A stretch of DNA of 64,000 bases from Ovoidimarina sp963698645 (GTDB lineage: Bacteria > Pseudomonadota > Alphaproteobacteria > Rhodobacterales > Rhodobacteraceae). A program made the translations under genes and the position numbers. Shown piece after piece: positions 17,063-27,873 of this stretch (positions are counted from its first letter, which is position 1; each line of letters starts with the position of its first letter). The notes under the pieces were generated by a model. It was given only the letters and a program-made list of their open reading frames with translations, did not search any database and was not told where the DNA came from. The stretch covers positions 558,001 to 622,000 of the forward strand of contig CAVORP010000007.1 in NCBI GenBank assembly GCA_963698645.1, in the 5' to 3' direction.

Positions 17063-20000
17063 TTAGTGAAAATCCCGCGACTTCGGAATGATCCTTACAT
17101 TGCGGGGATGCCGGGGATGTGGTGAACGGACCGGACGCTTGACTTCGTCGGCGCGGGCGATGGGAGTCGGCATGGTCGTATCGGCGAGCCGGTTGAGAGC
17201 GTCGCTGCGGTCTTCGAGATGATCTGCCACGACGTGAATGATATCGCCATCGCGCTGCACCCTGCCCCGAACCGCGATCAGGCGCGCGCCCATGATCGTC
17301 GCGCGGTAGGCCTCCATCACCTTGGGCCAGACCACCAGATTGGCAACGCCCACCTCGTCTTCGAGCGTGATGAAGCAAACGCCTTTGGCGCTGCCCGGCC
17401 GTTGGCGGATGAGGACGATACCGGCGAGCACAACGCGCTTGCCGTGATAGGCATTGGAAAGTGTGCGGGTCGAGATGTAGCCTTGGCGATCAAGGCTTGT
17501 GCGCAAGAATGACAGAGGGTGCGCCTTCAGGGAGAGGCGAAGCGTCTGGTAATCCGCAACGACCTGTTCGCTTTTCGGCATGGAGGGCAACTCTACGGAT
17601 AGATCCTCCCCTTCATCCCGAGTCTCGGATGCTGTGAAGAGCGGCAGATCGGGAGCGTTCTTCAGCGCGACAGCCTGCCAGAGTGCCGCACGACGGTCGA
17701 GCGCCATGGATCGGAAGGTATCCGCGGCGGCAAGGCGGCGAAGCGTTCCGGCATCAAGTCCGGCTCGGCTCTTGAGATCTTCGAGATCCGTGAAAGGCGC
17801 GTAACGTACTTTCACGAGACGTTCCGAGGCGGGCTTTTTCATTCCGTCGATCTGACGCAGACCCAAACGCACCGCGAATCTTCCCGGTGAGATCGGTTCC
17901 AGCGTGTTGTCCCATTCGCTGAAATTCACGTCCGGCGCGCGAACCTCCACTCCGTTTTCACGGGCATCCCGGACGATCTGGGCCGGCGCATAAAATCCCA
18001 TGGGCTGTGAATTCAAGAGCGCTGCGCAGAATACGTCGGGATAGTAGCATTTGATCCAGCTCGAGACATATACCAGGTGCGCAAAACTGGCGGCATGGCT
18101 TTCAGGGAAGCCATATTCGCCGAAGCCCTCGATCTGGCCGAAACAACGCGCGGCGAATTCCGGATCATAGCCGCGCTTCACCATGCGTCCGACCATCATC
18201 TCCTTATGTGCGCTGACCAGCCCTTTGGCGCGGAAAGTAGCCATGGCCTTGCGCAACTGGTTCGCCTCCTTGGGCGAGAACTCGGCTGCGACCATGGCAA
18301 TCTTCATGGCCTGTTCCTGAAAGATCGGAACGCCGAACGTGCGCTTCAGAATACGCTCCAGTTCGTCCGGAGGGCCAAATTCCGGGGATGGGGAAGGATA
18401 TTCGATCTTTTCGTTACCGGAGCGGCGTCTGAGATAGGGGTGTACCATATCGCCCTGAATGGGACCGGGCCGGACGATCGCCACCTGAATGACCAGGTCA
18501 TAGAATTCGCGGGGTTTCAGGCGCGGAAGCATGTTCATCTGCGCGCGGCTTTCCACCTGAAAGACGCCCACGGATTCCCCGCGACACAGCATGTCATAGA
18601 CGCCCTTGTCCTCTTGCGGCACCGTAGCGAGTGTCAGCGGCCTGTCATGATGGGCCTCGAGCAGAGTCAAAGGCCTTGCGGATGCAGGTGAGCATCCCGA
18701 GACCCAGAACATCGACCTTGAAGATACCCAACTCGTCGATATCGTCCTTGTCCCATTCGATGAAGGACCGGTCGGGCATGGCACCGGTTCCGATGGGAAC
18801 CGTGTGACTGAGGGGAAACTGGGTGAGGATGAAACCACCCACGTGCTGGCCCAGATGGCGCGGCATCCCGATCATCTGATCCGCCAGTCTGATCGCGCGC
18901 GACAGATGCGGATCCTTCAGATCCAGCCCGGCCTCGGCGGCCTCTCTTGCCCCGATCTCGCGCCCGAAACTTCCCCAGATGGTACGGGCGAGGGCAGAGG
19001 TGATGTCTTCGCTCAGCCCCATGACCTTGCCCACCTCGCGGATCGCCATGCGCGGGCGATAGTGGATGACCGTGGCACAAAGACCAGCCCGGGCACGGCC
19101 ATATTTTTCATAGATGTGCTGGATCACCTCTTCGCGGCGTTCGTGTTCGAAATCGACGTCAATATCGGGAGGTTCCCGCCGTTCTTCGGAGATGAAGCGT
19201 TCAAAGAGAAGGTCGTTCAGATCCGGATCAACCGACGTGATCTTGAGGCAATAGCAGACTGCGGAATTCGCCGCAGAACCGCGGCCCTGGCACAGAATGC
19301 CGATGCTGCGCGCATAATCGACGATATCGTGTATGGTGAGAAAATAGCGGGCGATGTCGAGCTTGGAGATCAGGGCCAGTTCTTTATTCAGTGTCGCCCG
19401 GATCTTTTCGGATACGCCGTTCGGGTATCGATCATGTGCCCCGGCCCATGTGAGTTCCGCGAGATAGGCATCGGGGTTCTTTCCCTCCGGAACCGTCTCG
19501 TCAGGATATTCATAGCGCAATTCGCTCAGTGAAAAGGTCGATGCATCCGCGACCTCGCGCGTTGCGCGGATGGCATGGGGCCATTCCGCGAAAAGCCGGA
19601 TCATCTGGCTGGGGGATTTGAGGTGCCGTTCGGCATTTGCATCAAGCAGGAAGCCAGCCTTTGCGATGGTCGTCTTTTCGCGGATGCAGGTCATGACATC
19701 CTGAAGCGGTCGCCGGTCGGGGATGTGATAATGGACATCATTGGTTGCCAGGATCGACAGGCCATGGGTGCGGGCCAGCCTGTCCAGTCTGTTGATCCGG
19801 GCCCTGTCGTCCCCGCGGTAGAGATAGCTTGCCGCGATATGACGAAGAGTTGGCATCATGCGAAGGAGACGGGGAAGTTCGGCTTCGAACCGGGTCAGGT
19901 CCCTGCCCGGCAGTGCAATCAGTTGGACGCCCTCGGAATGCTCCGCGAGGTCCTTGATCGTAATCTCGCAGAGACCCTTCTGCTGCCATTCTCCGTCAGG

Positions 20001-20366
20001 CTTTGACATCTTGCCCTTGGTGAGCATCGCACAAAGCCGTCCGTAACCGGCCCGATCCCGCGGATAGGCCAGAAATGCCTCGCCCGTCACAAGCTCGACA
20101 CGGCATCCGATGACGGGGCGGATATGGACCTTTCGCGCCTCGGCATGGATCCGGACGACGCCGGCCATGGTGTTGCGGTCGGCAATACCCAGGGCGTCAT
20201 AGCCCTGCTCCCACGCGGTTGCGACAAGATCCACGGCATCGGACGCGCCGTGAAGAAACGAGAAACAACTGGTGACGCCGAGTTCGACGTAATCCGTACG
20301 CGGGTTCGGGGCCAGATTCTCCACTTCCAGCGTGCGGCGCGGGTGTTGATGATCGTTCTGTGGCAT
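17063..20366 (-). CDS. dnaE2: Error-prone DNA polymerase III alpha subunit DnaE2 (ImuC), frame broken once
   Basis: C-family translesion polymerase of about 1,100 residues. The start ATG at 20366 overlaps the imuB stop (TGATG). The N-terminal PHP domain is visible (VTSCFSFLHGASDAVDLVATAWEQGYDALGIADRNTM), then the polymerase active-site region (EERREPPDIDVDFEHERREEV). The frame breaks after CIRKAFD; removing the A at 18665 (plus strand) restores LLEAHHDRPLTLATVPQED and the remainder through the helix-hairpin-helix and OB-fold parts to the stop at 17063. It works with ImuA and ImuB in damage-induced mutagenesis. The one-base insertion is of the same kind seen in many genes here and is probably an error. 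Confidence 0.92.
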
Positions 20367-21901
20367 CAGGCGAACATACCGTGCAGAAACCACCGCGGCG
20401 CGCCGCCACGACCATCGTCATGCGCCCCCTCGCGATAAAGCCAAAGACGGCGCCCGGTCTGATCCTCAACCTTGAAGTAATCCCGTAGCCTTGTGCCCGG
20501 TCGGTCCTTCCACCATTCCGGCGCGATGCGTTCCGGGCCAGAATAGCGGGTGACCTGAAGGCTTTGACGCCTCCAGACGAACTTTGCAGGCGGCCCTTCG
20601 GGCAGGTCGTAGAGAACGCGAACTTCTTCGGGGGGTTCCAGAATGCGGATCGGGCGATCGCATAAGGGAACGGTCGCAGTGCCCCCGGGCGTCCGATCCA
20701 GTGCCGCGACCCAGCGCTGGGCCCGTTCGGGCACATGGCTTTCGTACAGGACCGGATAGTTGACGGAGCGAGGTCCGTACCGGGCCGTGAGTCTGTCGAT
20801 CAGGTGGGATAACTGAAGGGTCTCATCTGAGCCGCCATCCAGACAGTGCTGGGCCAGCGCGATCGGCTCGATCGCTGCGGCTTCCAGCGTGATCAGGTCG
20901 AAACCGTAGCCGGGATTGATACGCTCCAGTTTGCCGTCGAAAAGGCGCGCGAGATGCTCTGCTGTTCGGCTGGGACGCGACGTGGCGACCGTGACCGCAC
21001 TGACTTCGCCATCTGTACGATAGACCGTGAGCCGCAACCGGCGGCACCCTGCCCCAGCGGCCTCAAACTGACTGCAGAGATCCACGCAGAGGTTCGGCAC
21101 ATAGGGCGCAGGATCCTGTATCGGTTCGGCGAGACGGCAGACGATCCGAAATTGCGGCTGTTCCTCTATGCTGGAGACAGGCTCGGCCATGCGCCCCATG
21201 GCCTGATCGAGACGCAGGAGCGGGTTGTCTTTCAGGTCTGCCCGTTTGAAACGGCGGGCCAGCGAAAGGCGTGGGATCGCGGCGATATCCGCGATGGTCT
21301 TGAGACCCAGTCGATGCAGAAGCACTACGGTATCATGGGTCAATCGCAGGCTTTTGACCGGTAGGGGCGCGAGCCTCGCAGCCAGATCGGTTTCCTCACA
21401 GATGGCCCGTACCGGTCCGAATCTGGCCAGAGCCCAAGCTGCGCCCCATGTCGGTGCAACAGCAAGCTGGATCGAGAAGCCAAGAAGCGCGAAACGCGTT
21501 TCAATTTCTCGGAGAAGTTCCGCTTCGCCTCCGAAAAGATGATCGGATCCGGTCGTATCGAGGATCAGTCCGTTGACCCCGTCGGTCACCGTCCAGGGGC
21601 ACCATTGCCGGGCCCATAGCATGAGCCGGTCCAGAAGCCGCCTGTCGCCTTGAAGGTCGGCATATTCCACCTGCAAGGCCGGGCAGAGCGCGCGCATGTC
21701 CACCACCCGCTCTCCGATCTGGATACCTGACTGGCGGGCCGTCCGGTTGATGGCATGGATCACCGGTCCGTGGGGACCTTCGGTGGCAAGCGCGATCGGC
21801 AGATCATCTGGCGCTGCGTTGCCAGCCTGCTCCATTGCCCGCAGCCACCGCTCCATCGCGAACTGCGGCAGAAAAATCGACACGACCCGCCGCCCGGTCA
21901 T
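20366..21901 (-). CDS. imuB: ImuB, Y-family polymerase-like protein of the mutagenesis cassette
   Basis: A DNA polymerase Y-family homologue of 511 residues starting RRVVSIFLPQFAMERWLRAM. The family lacks the catalytic acidic residues of true Y polymerases; here the first acidic position is replaced in the SIFLPQF strand, consistent with a structural, beta-clamp-binding role. A DTTGSDHLFGGEAELL segment and fingers-like helices follow. ImuB bridges ImuA and DnaE2 at stalled forks. It lies between the two in the usual imuA-imuB-dnaE2 order with overlapping ends, so it is in one SOS-controlled operon. Confidence 0.9.
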   Translation of the reverse strand: MTGRRVVSIFLPQFAMERWLRAMEQAGNAAPDDLPIALATEGPHGPVIHAINRTARQSGIQIGERVVDMRALCPALQVEYADLQGDRRLLDRLMLWARQWCPWTVTDGVNGLILDTTGSDHLFGGEAELLREIETRFALLGFSIQLAVAPTWGAAWALARFGPVRAICEETDLAARLAPLPVKSLRLTHDTVVLLHRLGLKTIADIAAIPRLSLARRFKRADLKDNPLLRLDQAMGRMAEPVSSIEEQPQFRIVCRLAEPIQDPAPYVPNLCVDLCSQFEAAGAGCRRLRLTVYRTDGEVSAVTVATSRPSRTAEHLARLFDGKLERINPGYGFDLITLEAAAIEPIALAQHCLDGGSDETLQLSHLIDRLTARYGPRSVNYPVLYESHVPERAQRWVAALDRTPGGTATVPLCDRPIRILEPPEEVRVLYDLPEGPPAKFVWRRQSLQVTRYSGPERIAPEWWKDRPGTRLRDYFKVEDQTGRRLWLYREGAHDDGRGGAPRWFLHGMFA

Positions 21902-22487
21902 GGGTTGCCACCCATGTGCCCGGTTGTGCCTGACGCGAGCGGAACAGTTCTATATGCCAACGTGGATCGCCGGGGGCCCTCGCGTCGTTCTGGTCGGGTT
22001 TTGCGGGTAACGAAGCGACACGCCAGCGGTTGCGGGCGGCGCTGAGATTCGGTGATGCGGCCCGGCGCAGAAGCCAACACGGTATGGCATTCGCCTCGGA
22101 CCGCAGCGCCAGACGTTTGGTCGCAGTGAAGTCGAGTACGGAAGGTTCGCCCCAGATCTCTCCGATAACTGCGCCAAGGGAGGCACAATGCAGCCCATCC
22201 TCCATCGCCTGCAGAACATCGGCGGGATGACTGAGATGCACCCGCAGAACAGGGGCCGTCATGTGCATGTACGGCAGGTAGGGAAGGCCAGTTTCCTTGC
22301 AGGACAGGCGATCCTGTACCCACAGAACAGGGCGTGTCCCCTGAGCGAGTGTGGACATTACAAAACCGATACCCCCGGCATCGAGCGCCGTCGGCAAAAA
22401 CACCTCTGCCAGCGTCGCGGCATGGCTGATCGCCCGGATATCGGTCCTCCGGGGGCGCACCCTTGAGAGAGAAAGAACAGATGTCAT
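21804..22487 (-). CDS. imuA: ImuA, RecA-like/SulA-related mutagenesis protein
   Basis: First gene of the mutagenesis cassette, about 227 residues. It shows the RecA-related core LAEVFLPTALDAGGIGFVMSTLAQGTRPVLWVQDRLSCKETG and the C-terminal DPRWHIELFRSRQAQPGTWVATHD block. The P-loop of true RecA is not seen, as in other ImuA proteins. The reading frame continues 98 bases into imuB, which seems to be a natural overlap because the last conserved block lies before the imuB start. The start at 22487 lies about 20 bases downstream of a perfect SOS box, so expression is expected to be LexA-controlled. Confidence 0.85.
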   Translation of the reverse strand: MTSVLSLSRVRPRRTDIRAISHAATLAEVFLPTALDAGGIGFVMSTLAQGTRPVLWVQDRLSCKETGLPYLPYMHMTAPVLRVHLSHPADVLQAMEDGLHCASLGAVIGEIWGEPSVLDFTATKRLALRSEANAIPCWLLRRAASPNLSAARNRWRVASLPAKPDQNDARAPGDPRWHIELFRSRQAQPGTWVATHDRAAGRVDFSAAVRDGAVAAGNGAGWQRSAR

Positions 22488-22506
22488 TCACATCAACAGC
22501 CATTTT

Positions 22507-22521
22507 GTTCTTGTTTTGTTC
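22507..22521 (-). promoter_or_regulatory. LexA SOS box of alphaproteobacterial type
   Basis: GTTC-TTGTTTT-GTTC is an exact match to the alphaproteobacterial LexA operator GTTC-N7-GTTC. It lies 20-34 bases upstream of the imuA start, at the head of imuA-imuB-dnaE2, the place where this operator is found in related bacteria. Confidence 0.85.
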
Positions 22522-22616
22522 TAATGTCTCTCTGGCAAGAGTCAAATGATGTTTCGTGTTCCAGCGATACTCTCGCCTTCAGCGATGACGCCCCGATCTT
22601 GCGGGTAACTTCGCCG

Positions 22617-24278
22617 CTACCGCTGCGATGTTTGCCAGTTCGGGTGAACCCAAGGCTTGGCATTCGAGGCAGCAAGGGGCTCCCGTCCAAGAATGTGGTC
22701 CGACGCCTTCTCTCCAACCATGATCGTCGGTGCGTTCAGGTTTCCATTGGTCACGCGAGGAAAAATCGAACTGTCCGCAACGCGAAGCCCGTCCACACCG
22801 ATCACCCGGCATTCGGGATCGACCACCGCCATCGGATCATCCACGCGGCCCATCCTGGCCGTGCCACAGGGATGGTAGGCACTTTCGGCATGCTCGCGGA
22901 TGAATGCGTCAAGCTCGTCATCCGTCTGACAGCCAGCGCCCGGCTGAATCTCGTCACGAACGAATGCTTTCATGGCCTCCTGACCGAAGATTTCGCGCGT
23001 CATGCGAATGCATTTGCGGAAAACCTCCCAGTCTTCGGCGTGGCTCATGTAGTTGAAGAAGATTCGCGGATCGTCCTTCGGATCGGCGGACTTCAACGTG
23101 ATCTCACCGCGCGAGGGGGAGCGCATCGGCCCGACATGGGCCTGAAATCCGTGCCCTTCTGCGGCGGCCCGACCGTCATACCGAACCGCGATCGGCAGGA
23201 AATGATACTGAATATCCGGATAGTCGATACCCGGTGCCGATCGCAGAAATGCCGCAGATTCGAACTGGTTGGAGGCGCCGGGACCGGTTTTCGTCAGAAG
23301 CCACCGCGCACCCACATAGGCCTTGCCCAGGAGATTCCAGTATCTGTAGAGCGTCACAGGCTGCAAACTGGACATCTGGATGTAGAGTTCGAGGTGATCC
23401 TGAAGATTCTGGCCAACACCGGGCCGGTCCGCGACGACAGAAATCCCGTGTTCTGTCAAATGGGCGGCAGGGCCGATGCCCGATAGCATCAGAAGTTTCG
23501 GTGAATTGATCGAAGAGGCCGCAAGTATCACCTCGCGCCGCGCCCGAATTTCTGAAACGCGCCCGCCGCGTTCCAACTCGACGCCCGTCGCGCGGCCATC
23601 CCGGAAGAGCACCTTGTGTGCCGTTCCCCGGACAAGATCGCAATTCGGGCGTTTGAGTGCCGGACGCAGATAGGCATTTGCAGCGGACCAGCGCCGCCCG
23701 CGGAAAACGGTCTGATCCATCGGTCCGAAACCTTCCTGTTTCTCGCCATTATAATCATCCGTAACTTCGTATCCTGCCTGTTTGCCAGCCAGGACGAATG
23801 CCTGATGCAGCGGATTCTCCCGTGACCCGCGCGTGACGTGAAGCGGGCCATCGGTTCCGCGCCAGCCCGGATCGCCGCCATGGCCAGCCGGATCCCAGTT
23901 CTCCATGCGCTTGAAATAGGGAAGAACGGAGGAATAGGACCAGCCCGCGGCACCGCTCTCCTCCCAATGGTCGAAGTCATGGGCATGCCCCCGGACATAG
24001 ACCATGCCATTGATGGAGGAGGAGCCGCCGATCACCTTGCCGCGGGGTGCAGCAAGCCTCCGGTTTCCGAGATGCGGTTCCGGTTCCGACCAGAAGCCCC
24101 AGTCGTAGGTCTTCATGTTCATCGGATAGGAAAGGGCACCGGGCATCTGGATGAACGGGCCGATATCGGAACCGCCCGCTTCGATCACGATGACGGAATT
24201 CCGACCGTCTTCCGAAAGCCGATATGCCATGGCACAGCCGGCCGAACCGGCCCCGACGATGACGAAATCCGCTTCCAT
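22617..24278 (-). CDS. betA: Choline dehydrogenase
   Basis: GMC-family flavoprotein of 553 residues that oxidises choline to betaine aldehyde at the inner membrane face. The N-terminal FAD motif is VIVGAGSAGCAMAYRLSEDG; GMC signatures GKVIGGSSSINGMVYVRGHAHDFD and SSINSPKLLMLSGIGP follow, and the active-site histidine region is SAYHPCGTARMG near residue 466. It is last in the leftward choX-choW-choV-betB-betA series, 10 bases after betB. The product feeds BetB to give glycine betaine, an osmoprotectant and carbon/nitrogen source. Confidence 0.95.
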   Translation of the reverse strand: MEADFVIVGAGSAGCAMAYRLSEDGRNSVIVIEAGGSDIGPFIQMPGALSYPMNMKTYDWGFWSEPEPHLGNRRLAAPRGKVIGGSSSINGMVYVRGHAHDFDHWEESGAAGWSYSSVLPYFKRMENWDPAGHGGDPGWRGTDGPLHVTRGSRENPLHQAFVLAGKQAGYEVTDDYNGEKQEGFGPMDQTVFRGRRWSAANAYLRPALKRPNCDLVRGTAHKVLFRDGRATGVELERGGRVSEIRARREVILAASSINSPKLLMLSGIGPAAHLTEHGISVVADRPGVGQNLQDHLELYIQMSSLQPVTLYRYWNLLGKAYVGARWLLTKTGPGASNQFESAAFLRSAPGIDYPDIQYHFLPIAVRYDGRAAAEGHGFQAHVGPMRSPSRGEITLKSADPKDDPRIFFNYMSHAEDWEVFRKCIRMTREIFGQEAMKAFVRDEIQPGAGCQTDDELDAFIREHAESAYHPCGTARMGRVDDPMAVVDPECRVIGVDGLRVADSSIFPRVTNGNLNAPTIMVGEKASDHILGREPLAASNAKPWVHPNWQTSQR

Positions 24279-24288
24279 TTCGATCCTA

Positions 24289-25746
24289 TCAGTATGCAGA
24301 CTCGACCGGAGTCATCGCAACGTAGACAGATTTCAACTCGCTATAGTGTTCAATCGCGGCCTTCGAGTTTTCGCGACCGACGCCCGAGGACTTTGAGCCG
24401 CCGAAAGGTGCCTGAACAGGGGCAAGGTTGTAGGTGTTTATCCAGCAGTTCCCAGCCTGAAGCCGGGCAACGACACGATGTGCCCGCGTGAGGTCATTCG
24501 TGAACACGCCAGCAGACAGACCAAATTCCGTATTGTTCGCACGGGCGATGACATCGTCTTCATCCTCGAAGTCGAGGATCGACATGACCGGACCAAAGAT
24601 CTCTTCCCGGGCAATGGTCATGTCATCGGTCACATCGGCGAAGGCCGTGGGTTCGACAAAGTAGCCTTCCTTGTCTGCAACCCGATTCCCGCCGCAGATC
24701 AGACGTGCGCCTTCTTCCGTTCCGATCCTGATATACCCCAGGACCTTCTCGAGCTGTGCAGCGCTGACAAGAGGTCCCATATGGGTCGCCTCGTCCATCG
24801 GGTCACCGAGCTTGATCGCGGCGGCACGTTCAGCGAACCGTTTGCAGAACTGTTCCTTGATCTTCTTGTGCACGAAGACGCGGGTTCCGTTGGAACACAC
24901 CTGGCCCGAGGAGTACATGTTGGCCAGCATCGCGCCGCTGATCGCTTTCTCGATATCTGCATCGTCGAAGATGATCAGTGGAGACTTTCCCCCGAGTTCC
25001 ATCGTCACGTGTTTTACGCCCGCGCCAGCCGCAGCGTAGACTTTCTTTCCGGTCGGGACCGAGCCTGTCAACGAGACCTTGTCGACACGGGGGTCGGTGA
25101 CAAGAGCACCACCGACATCGCCGTAACCCTGGACCACATTGTAGCAACCACGGGGCAGCCCTGCTTCGACAAGGATTTCGGCGACCTTCAGCGCGCAAAG
25201 CGGGGTCACTTCGGATGGTTTGAAGATGACCGTATTTCCGCAACAGAGAGCGGGCGCGCCCTTCCAGCAGGCAATCTGGGTCGGGTAATTCCATGCGCCA
25301 ATCCCGACGCAGACACCCAGCGGCTCCCTGATCGTGTAAACGAAATCGTCACCCAAGGGGATGTATTCCCCGGTAATCGCTGCCGCAAGACCGCCGAAAT
25401 ACTCCAATGCATCCGCGCCGGAAGTCGCATCGGCGACCAGTGTCTCCTGAAGGGGTTTTCCTGTATCCCAGGTTTCGAGAAGCGAAAGCTCACGGTTGCG
25501 CTCGCGCATGATGTCCGCAGCACGTCGCAGGATCCGGCCACGCTCGACCGGAGGGGTCCTCCCCCAGGTGGCCTGTGCTTTGCGCGCCGAAGCGATGGCA
25601 TGTTCAACGATCCTTGGCGTCGCGGAATGGACCTGGGCGATCTTCTCGCCCGACGCAGGATAAATGACATCAATCAGCGCGCCATCGGTGTCTTCGACAT
25701 AAGCCCCATCGATGAAGTGACTGGCTTTTGGTTGTACATCCGTCAT
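24289..25746 (-). CDS. betB: Betaine aldehyde dehydrogenase
   Basis: NAD(P)-dependent aldehyde dehydrogenase of 485 residues, starting at ATG 25746 (MTDVQPKASHFIDGAYV). The general-base glutamate lies in VTMELGGKSPL and the catalytic cysteine in SGQVCSNGTRVFV; the cofactor region is SLTGSVPTGKKV. It converts betaine aldehyde to glycine betaine and is placed directly before betA. The 200-base gap to choV could hold an internal promoter, but I see no clear one. Confidence 0.95.
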   Translation of the reverse strand: MTDVQPKASHFIDGAYVEDTDGALIDVIYPASGEKIAQVHSATPRIVEHAIASARKAQATWGRTPPVERGRILRRAADIMRERNRELSLLETWDTGKPLQETLVADATSGADALEYFGGLAAAITGEYIPLGDDFVYTIREPLGVCVGIGAWNYPTQIACWKGAPALCCGNTVIFKPSEVTPLCALKVAEILVEAGLPRGCYNVVQGYGDVGGALVTDPRVDKVSLTGSVPTGKKVYAAAGAGVKHVTMELGGKSPLIIFDDADIEKAISGAMLANMYSSGQVCSNGTRVFVHKKIKEQFCKRFAERAAAIKLGDPMDEATHMGPLVSAAQLEKVLGYIRIGTEEGARLICGGNRVADKEGYFVEPTAFADVTDDMTIAREEIFGPVMSILDFEDEDDVIARANNTEFGLSAGVFTNDLTRAHRVVARLQAGNCWINTYNLAPVQAPFGGSKSSGVGRENSKAAIEHYSELKSVYVAMTPVESAY

Positions 25747-25946
25747 GAAACGGCCCCCGAAATTGTGATGGCCCGAATAGCACGGGTCCTGGCGGTGATT
25801 GTCTGTGTCCGATGCTGGCCTTCCGCATTTGGACGGACTCCAACTCTGAACCGATGTCGTCTCATTAGCGGGCGTTGCAGCGATTGCCAATGAATCGGCT
25901 TTGCCTTGCTGCCGCAACTCTGTCGCGACGCGATCTGGTCTTAGGG

Positions 25947-26972
25947 TCAGTCGAGACCTTGGCTGAGCCGGTTGACAAGGCTTTCCGCGCTGACCGTCCC
26001 GATTGGAGTGCCTGAATCGACAACCGTTAGCCGGGATTCCGGACCGCTAAGATCGCGGATGATCTCACGCACCGGCGTTTCGGCGGCGATTTCAGCAAGG
26101 CCGTCCTGGATCGAAGGCGCCATCACGTCGCGGGCGGTCAATACGCCCAACGGGTTCATGTTGGCGACGAAATCGGCAACATAGTCCGAGGCAGGCGCAG
26201 AGAAGATTTCGCGCGGTGTGCCGCACTGGACGATCCGCCCGCCCTCCATGATCGCGATCCGATTGCCCAGCTTGAATGCCTCGTCGAGGTCGTGGCTGAC
26301 GAAGATGATCGTGCGTTTGAGCTGCTTCTGAAGACTCAGGAGCTCGTCCTGAAGATGGTTACGGATGAGCGGGTCAAGCGCCGAGAACGGTTCATCCATC
26401 AAGAGGATCGGTGCGTCGGTGGCAAAGGCACGCGCGAGCCCCACACGTTGCTGCATGCCACCAGAAAGCTCTCCGACCTTGCGGTCAGCCCAGTCCGATA
26501 GCCCCACGAGCTCGAGTTGGCGTTCAACGGTTTCATTGCGCTCCGAAGGCGCTACGCCCGCGAGTTCGAGGCCGAAGCCCACATTCTCGCGCACCGTGCG
26601 CCAGGGTAAAAGACCGAACTGCTGAAAGACCATCGCGACATGTTTCTGGCGGAGAGTTCGCAATGTCTTGGCGTCGGCATGGGTGACATCGGTCATCTGC
26701 GTGCCGTCGTTTATCGTCACGTGACCGCGAACCACCGGGTTCAGGCCATTCACCGCACGCAGCAGCGTAGATTTGCCCGAACCCGACAAGCCCATGAGGA
26801 CAACAATCTCGCCTTCGCCAACCGACAAACTGCAATCGTGGACACCGAGAATCTGACCCGTCTCGGTCTGGATTTCGCTTCGGCTCTTGCCGTCATCGGC
26901 CAACGGAAGCGCCTTTGCAGGGGTATCGCCGAAGACTATGCAGACGTCGTGGAATTCCAACGCAGTCTTCAT
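25947..26972 (-). CDS. choV: Choline ABC transporter ATP-binding protein
   Basis: ABC ATPase of 341 residues of the ProV/ChoV osmolyte family. Walker A is GLSGSGKST, the Q-loop is MVFQQFGLLPW, the signature is LSGGMQQRVGLARAFA and Walker B is ILLMDEPFSALD. A C-terminal extension of about 80 residues has CBS-like character. It overlaps choW by four bases. With ChoX and ChoW it imports choline for BetB/BetA. Confidence 0.95.
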   Translation of the reverse strand: MKTALEFHDVCIVFGDTPAKALPLADDGKSRSEIQTETGQILGVHDCSLSVGEGEIVVLMGLSGSGKSTLLRAVNGLNPVVRGHVTINDGTQMTDVTHADAKTLRTLRQKHVAMVFQQFGLLPWRTVRENVGFGLELAGVAPSERNETVERQLELVGLSDWADRKVGELSGGMQQRVGLARAFATDAPILLMDEPFSALDPLIRNHLQDELLSLQKQLKRTIIFVSHDLDEAFKLGNRIAIMEGGRIVQCGTPREIFSAPASDYVADFVANMNPLGVLTARDVMAPSIQDGLAEIAAETPVREIIRDLSGPESRLTVVDSGTPIGTVSAESLVNRLSQGLD

Positions 26973-27802
26973 TGTTGCCCCACGCGCAGCATCCGGTCGA
27001 GCATGATCGCTACGACCACGATGATGAAGCCGGATTCGAAACCCAAACCGGTGTTCACCTGGTTCAACGCGCGCACGACGGGAACACCCAAACCATCAGC
27101 GCCGACCAGTGCCGCGATCACCACCATCGAAAGCGAGAGCATGATCGTCTGGTTCAGCCCCGCCATGATCTGCGGAAGCGCATAGGGAAGTTCGATTTTC
27201 CAGAGCGTCTGGGATGGCCTCGCGCCAAAAGCCTCGGAGGCTTCGAGAAGCGCCGTTGGCGTCGAACTGATTCCAAGATGGGTTAATCGGATCGGTGCGG
27301 GGAGAACAAAGATCACCGTCGCAATCAGGCCAGGCACCATACCGATTCCGAAGAATACGATCGCGGGGATGAGGTAGACGAAGGTCGGCAGGGTCTGCAT
27401 CAGGTCAAGAACCGGTCGCATTGCCTTGTAGAGGCGCGGTCTGTGTGCGGCGGCTATTCCAATGGGTACACCAATCCCCATGCAGACGACGCAAGCGGAG
27501 AGCACAAGTGTAAGGCTTTCGGTTGTCTCTTCCCAATAGTCCTGGTTGAGAATGAAGAGAAAACCTGCGGCCACGAAAAGCGCGGTCTTCCAGTTTCGCT
27601 GGATGAAAAAGGTGAGGGCGACGAAGGCCAGGACGATGACCAGAGGATGCGGCGTCTGCAGGATCCACAGGATCGCTTCGATCAGCCACTCCATGACCGC
27701 CGCCATCCCGTCAAAGAACCAGCCAAGGTTGTTCTGGAGCCAATCAAATACCGCCTCGGCGGCATCGTCGATCGGAATCTTGTTTTCGGTCAACCATTCC
27801 AT
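26969..27802 (-). CDS. choW: Choline ABC transporter permease
   Basis: ProW-type permease of about 277 residues, taken from ATG 27802 (MEWLTENKIPIDDAAEAVFDWL); a longer start adds 17 residues with no family match. Hydrophobic helices run from WLIEAILWILQTPHPLVIVLAFVALTFFI onward, and the cytoplasmic coupling motif is EASEAFGARPSQTLWKIELPYALPQIMAGLNQ. It lies between choX and choV in the usual order. Confidence 0.93.
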   Translation of the reverse strand: MEWLTENKIPIDDAAEAVFDWLQNNLGWFFDGMAAVMEWLIEAILWILQTPHPLVIVLAFVALTFFIQRNWKTALFVAAGFLFILNQDYWEETTESLTLVLSACVVCMGIGVPIGIAAAHRPRLYKAMRPVLDLMQTLPTFVYLIPAIVFFGIGMVPGLIATVIFVLPAPIRLTHLGISSTPTALLEASEAFGARPSQTLWKIELPYALPQIMAGLNQTIMLSLSMVVIAALVGADGLGVPVVRALNQVNTGLGFESGFIIVVVAIMLDRMLRVGQQ

Positions 27803-27873
27803 GTAGACAAATGCCCCCGCAGTCTGGCCCGGCCGCCATGAGCGGCCAGGCAATTTCGTCTGACTTCAGCCGG

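Noticed and set aside
24478..25893. Open frame of 471 codons opposite betB
   Set aside because: It mirrors the codon bias of betB, lacks any recognisable domain, and betB is certain on the other strand.
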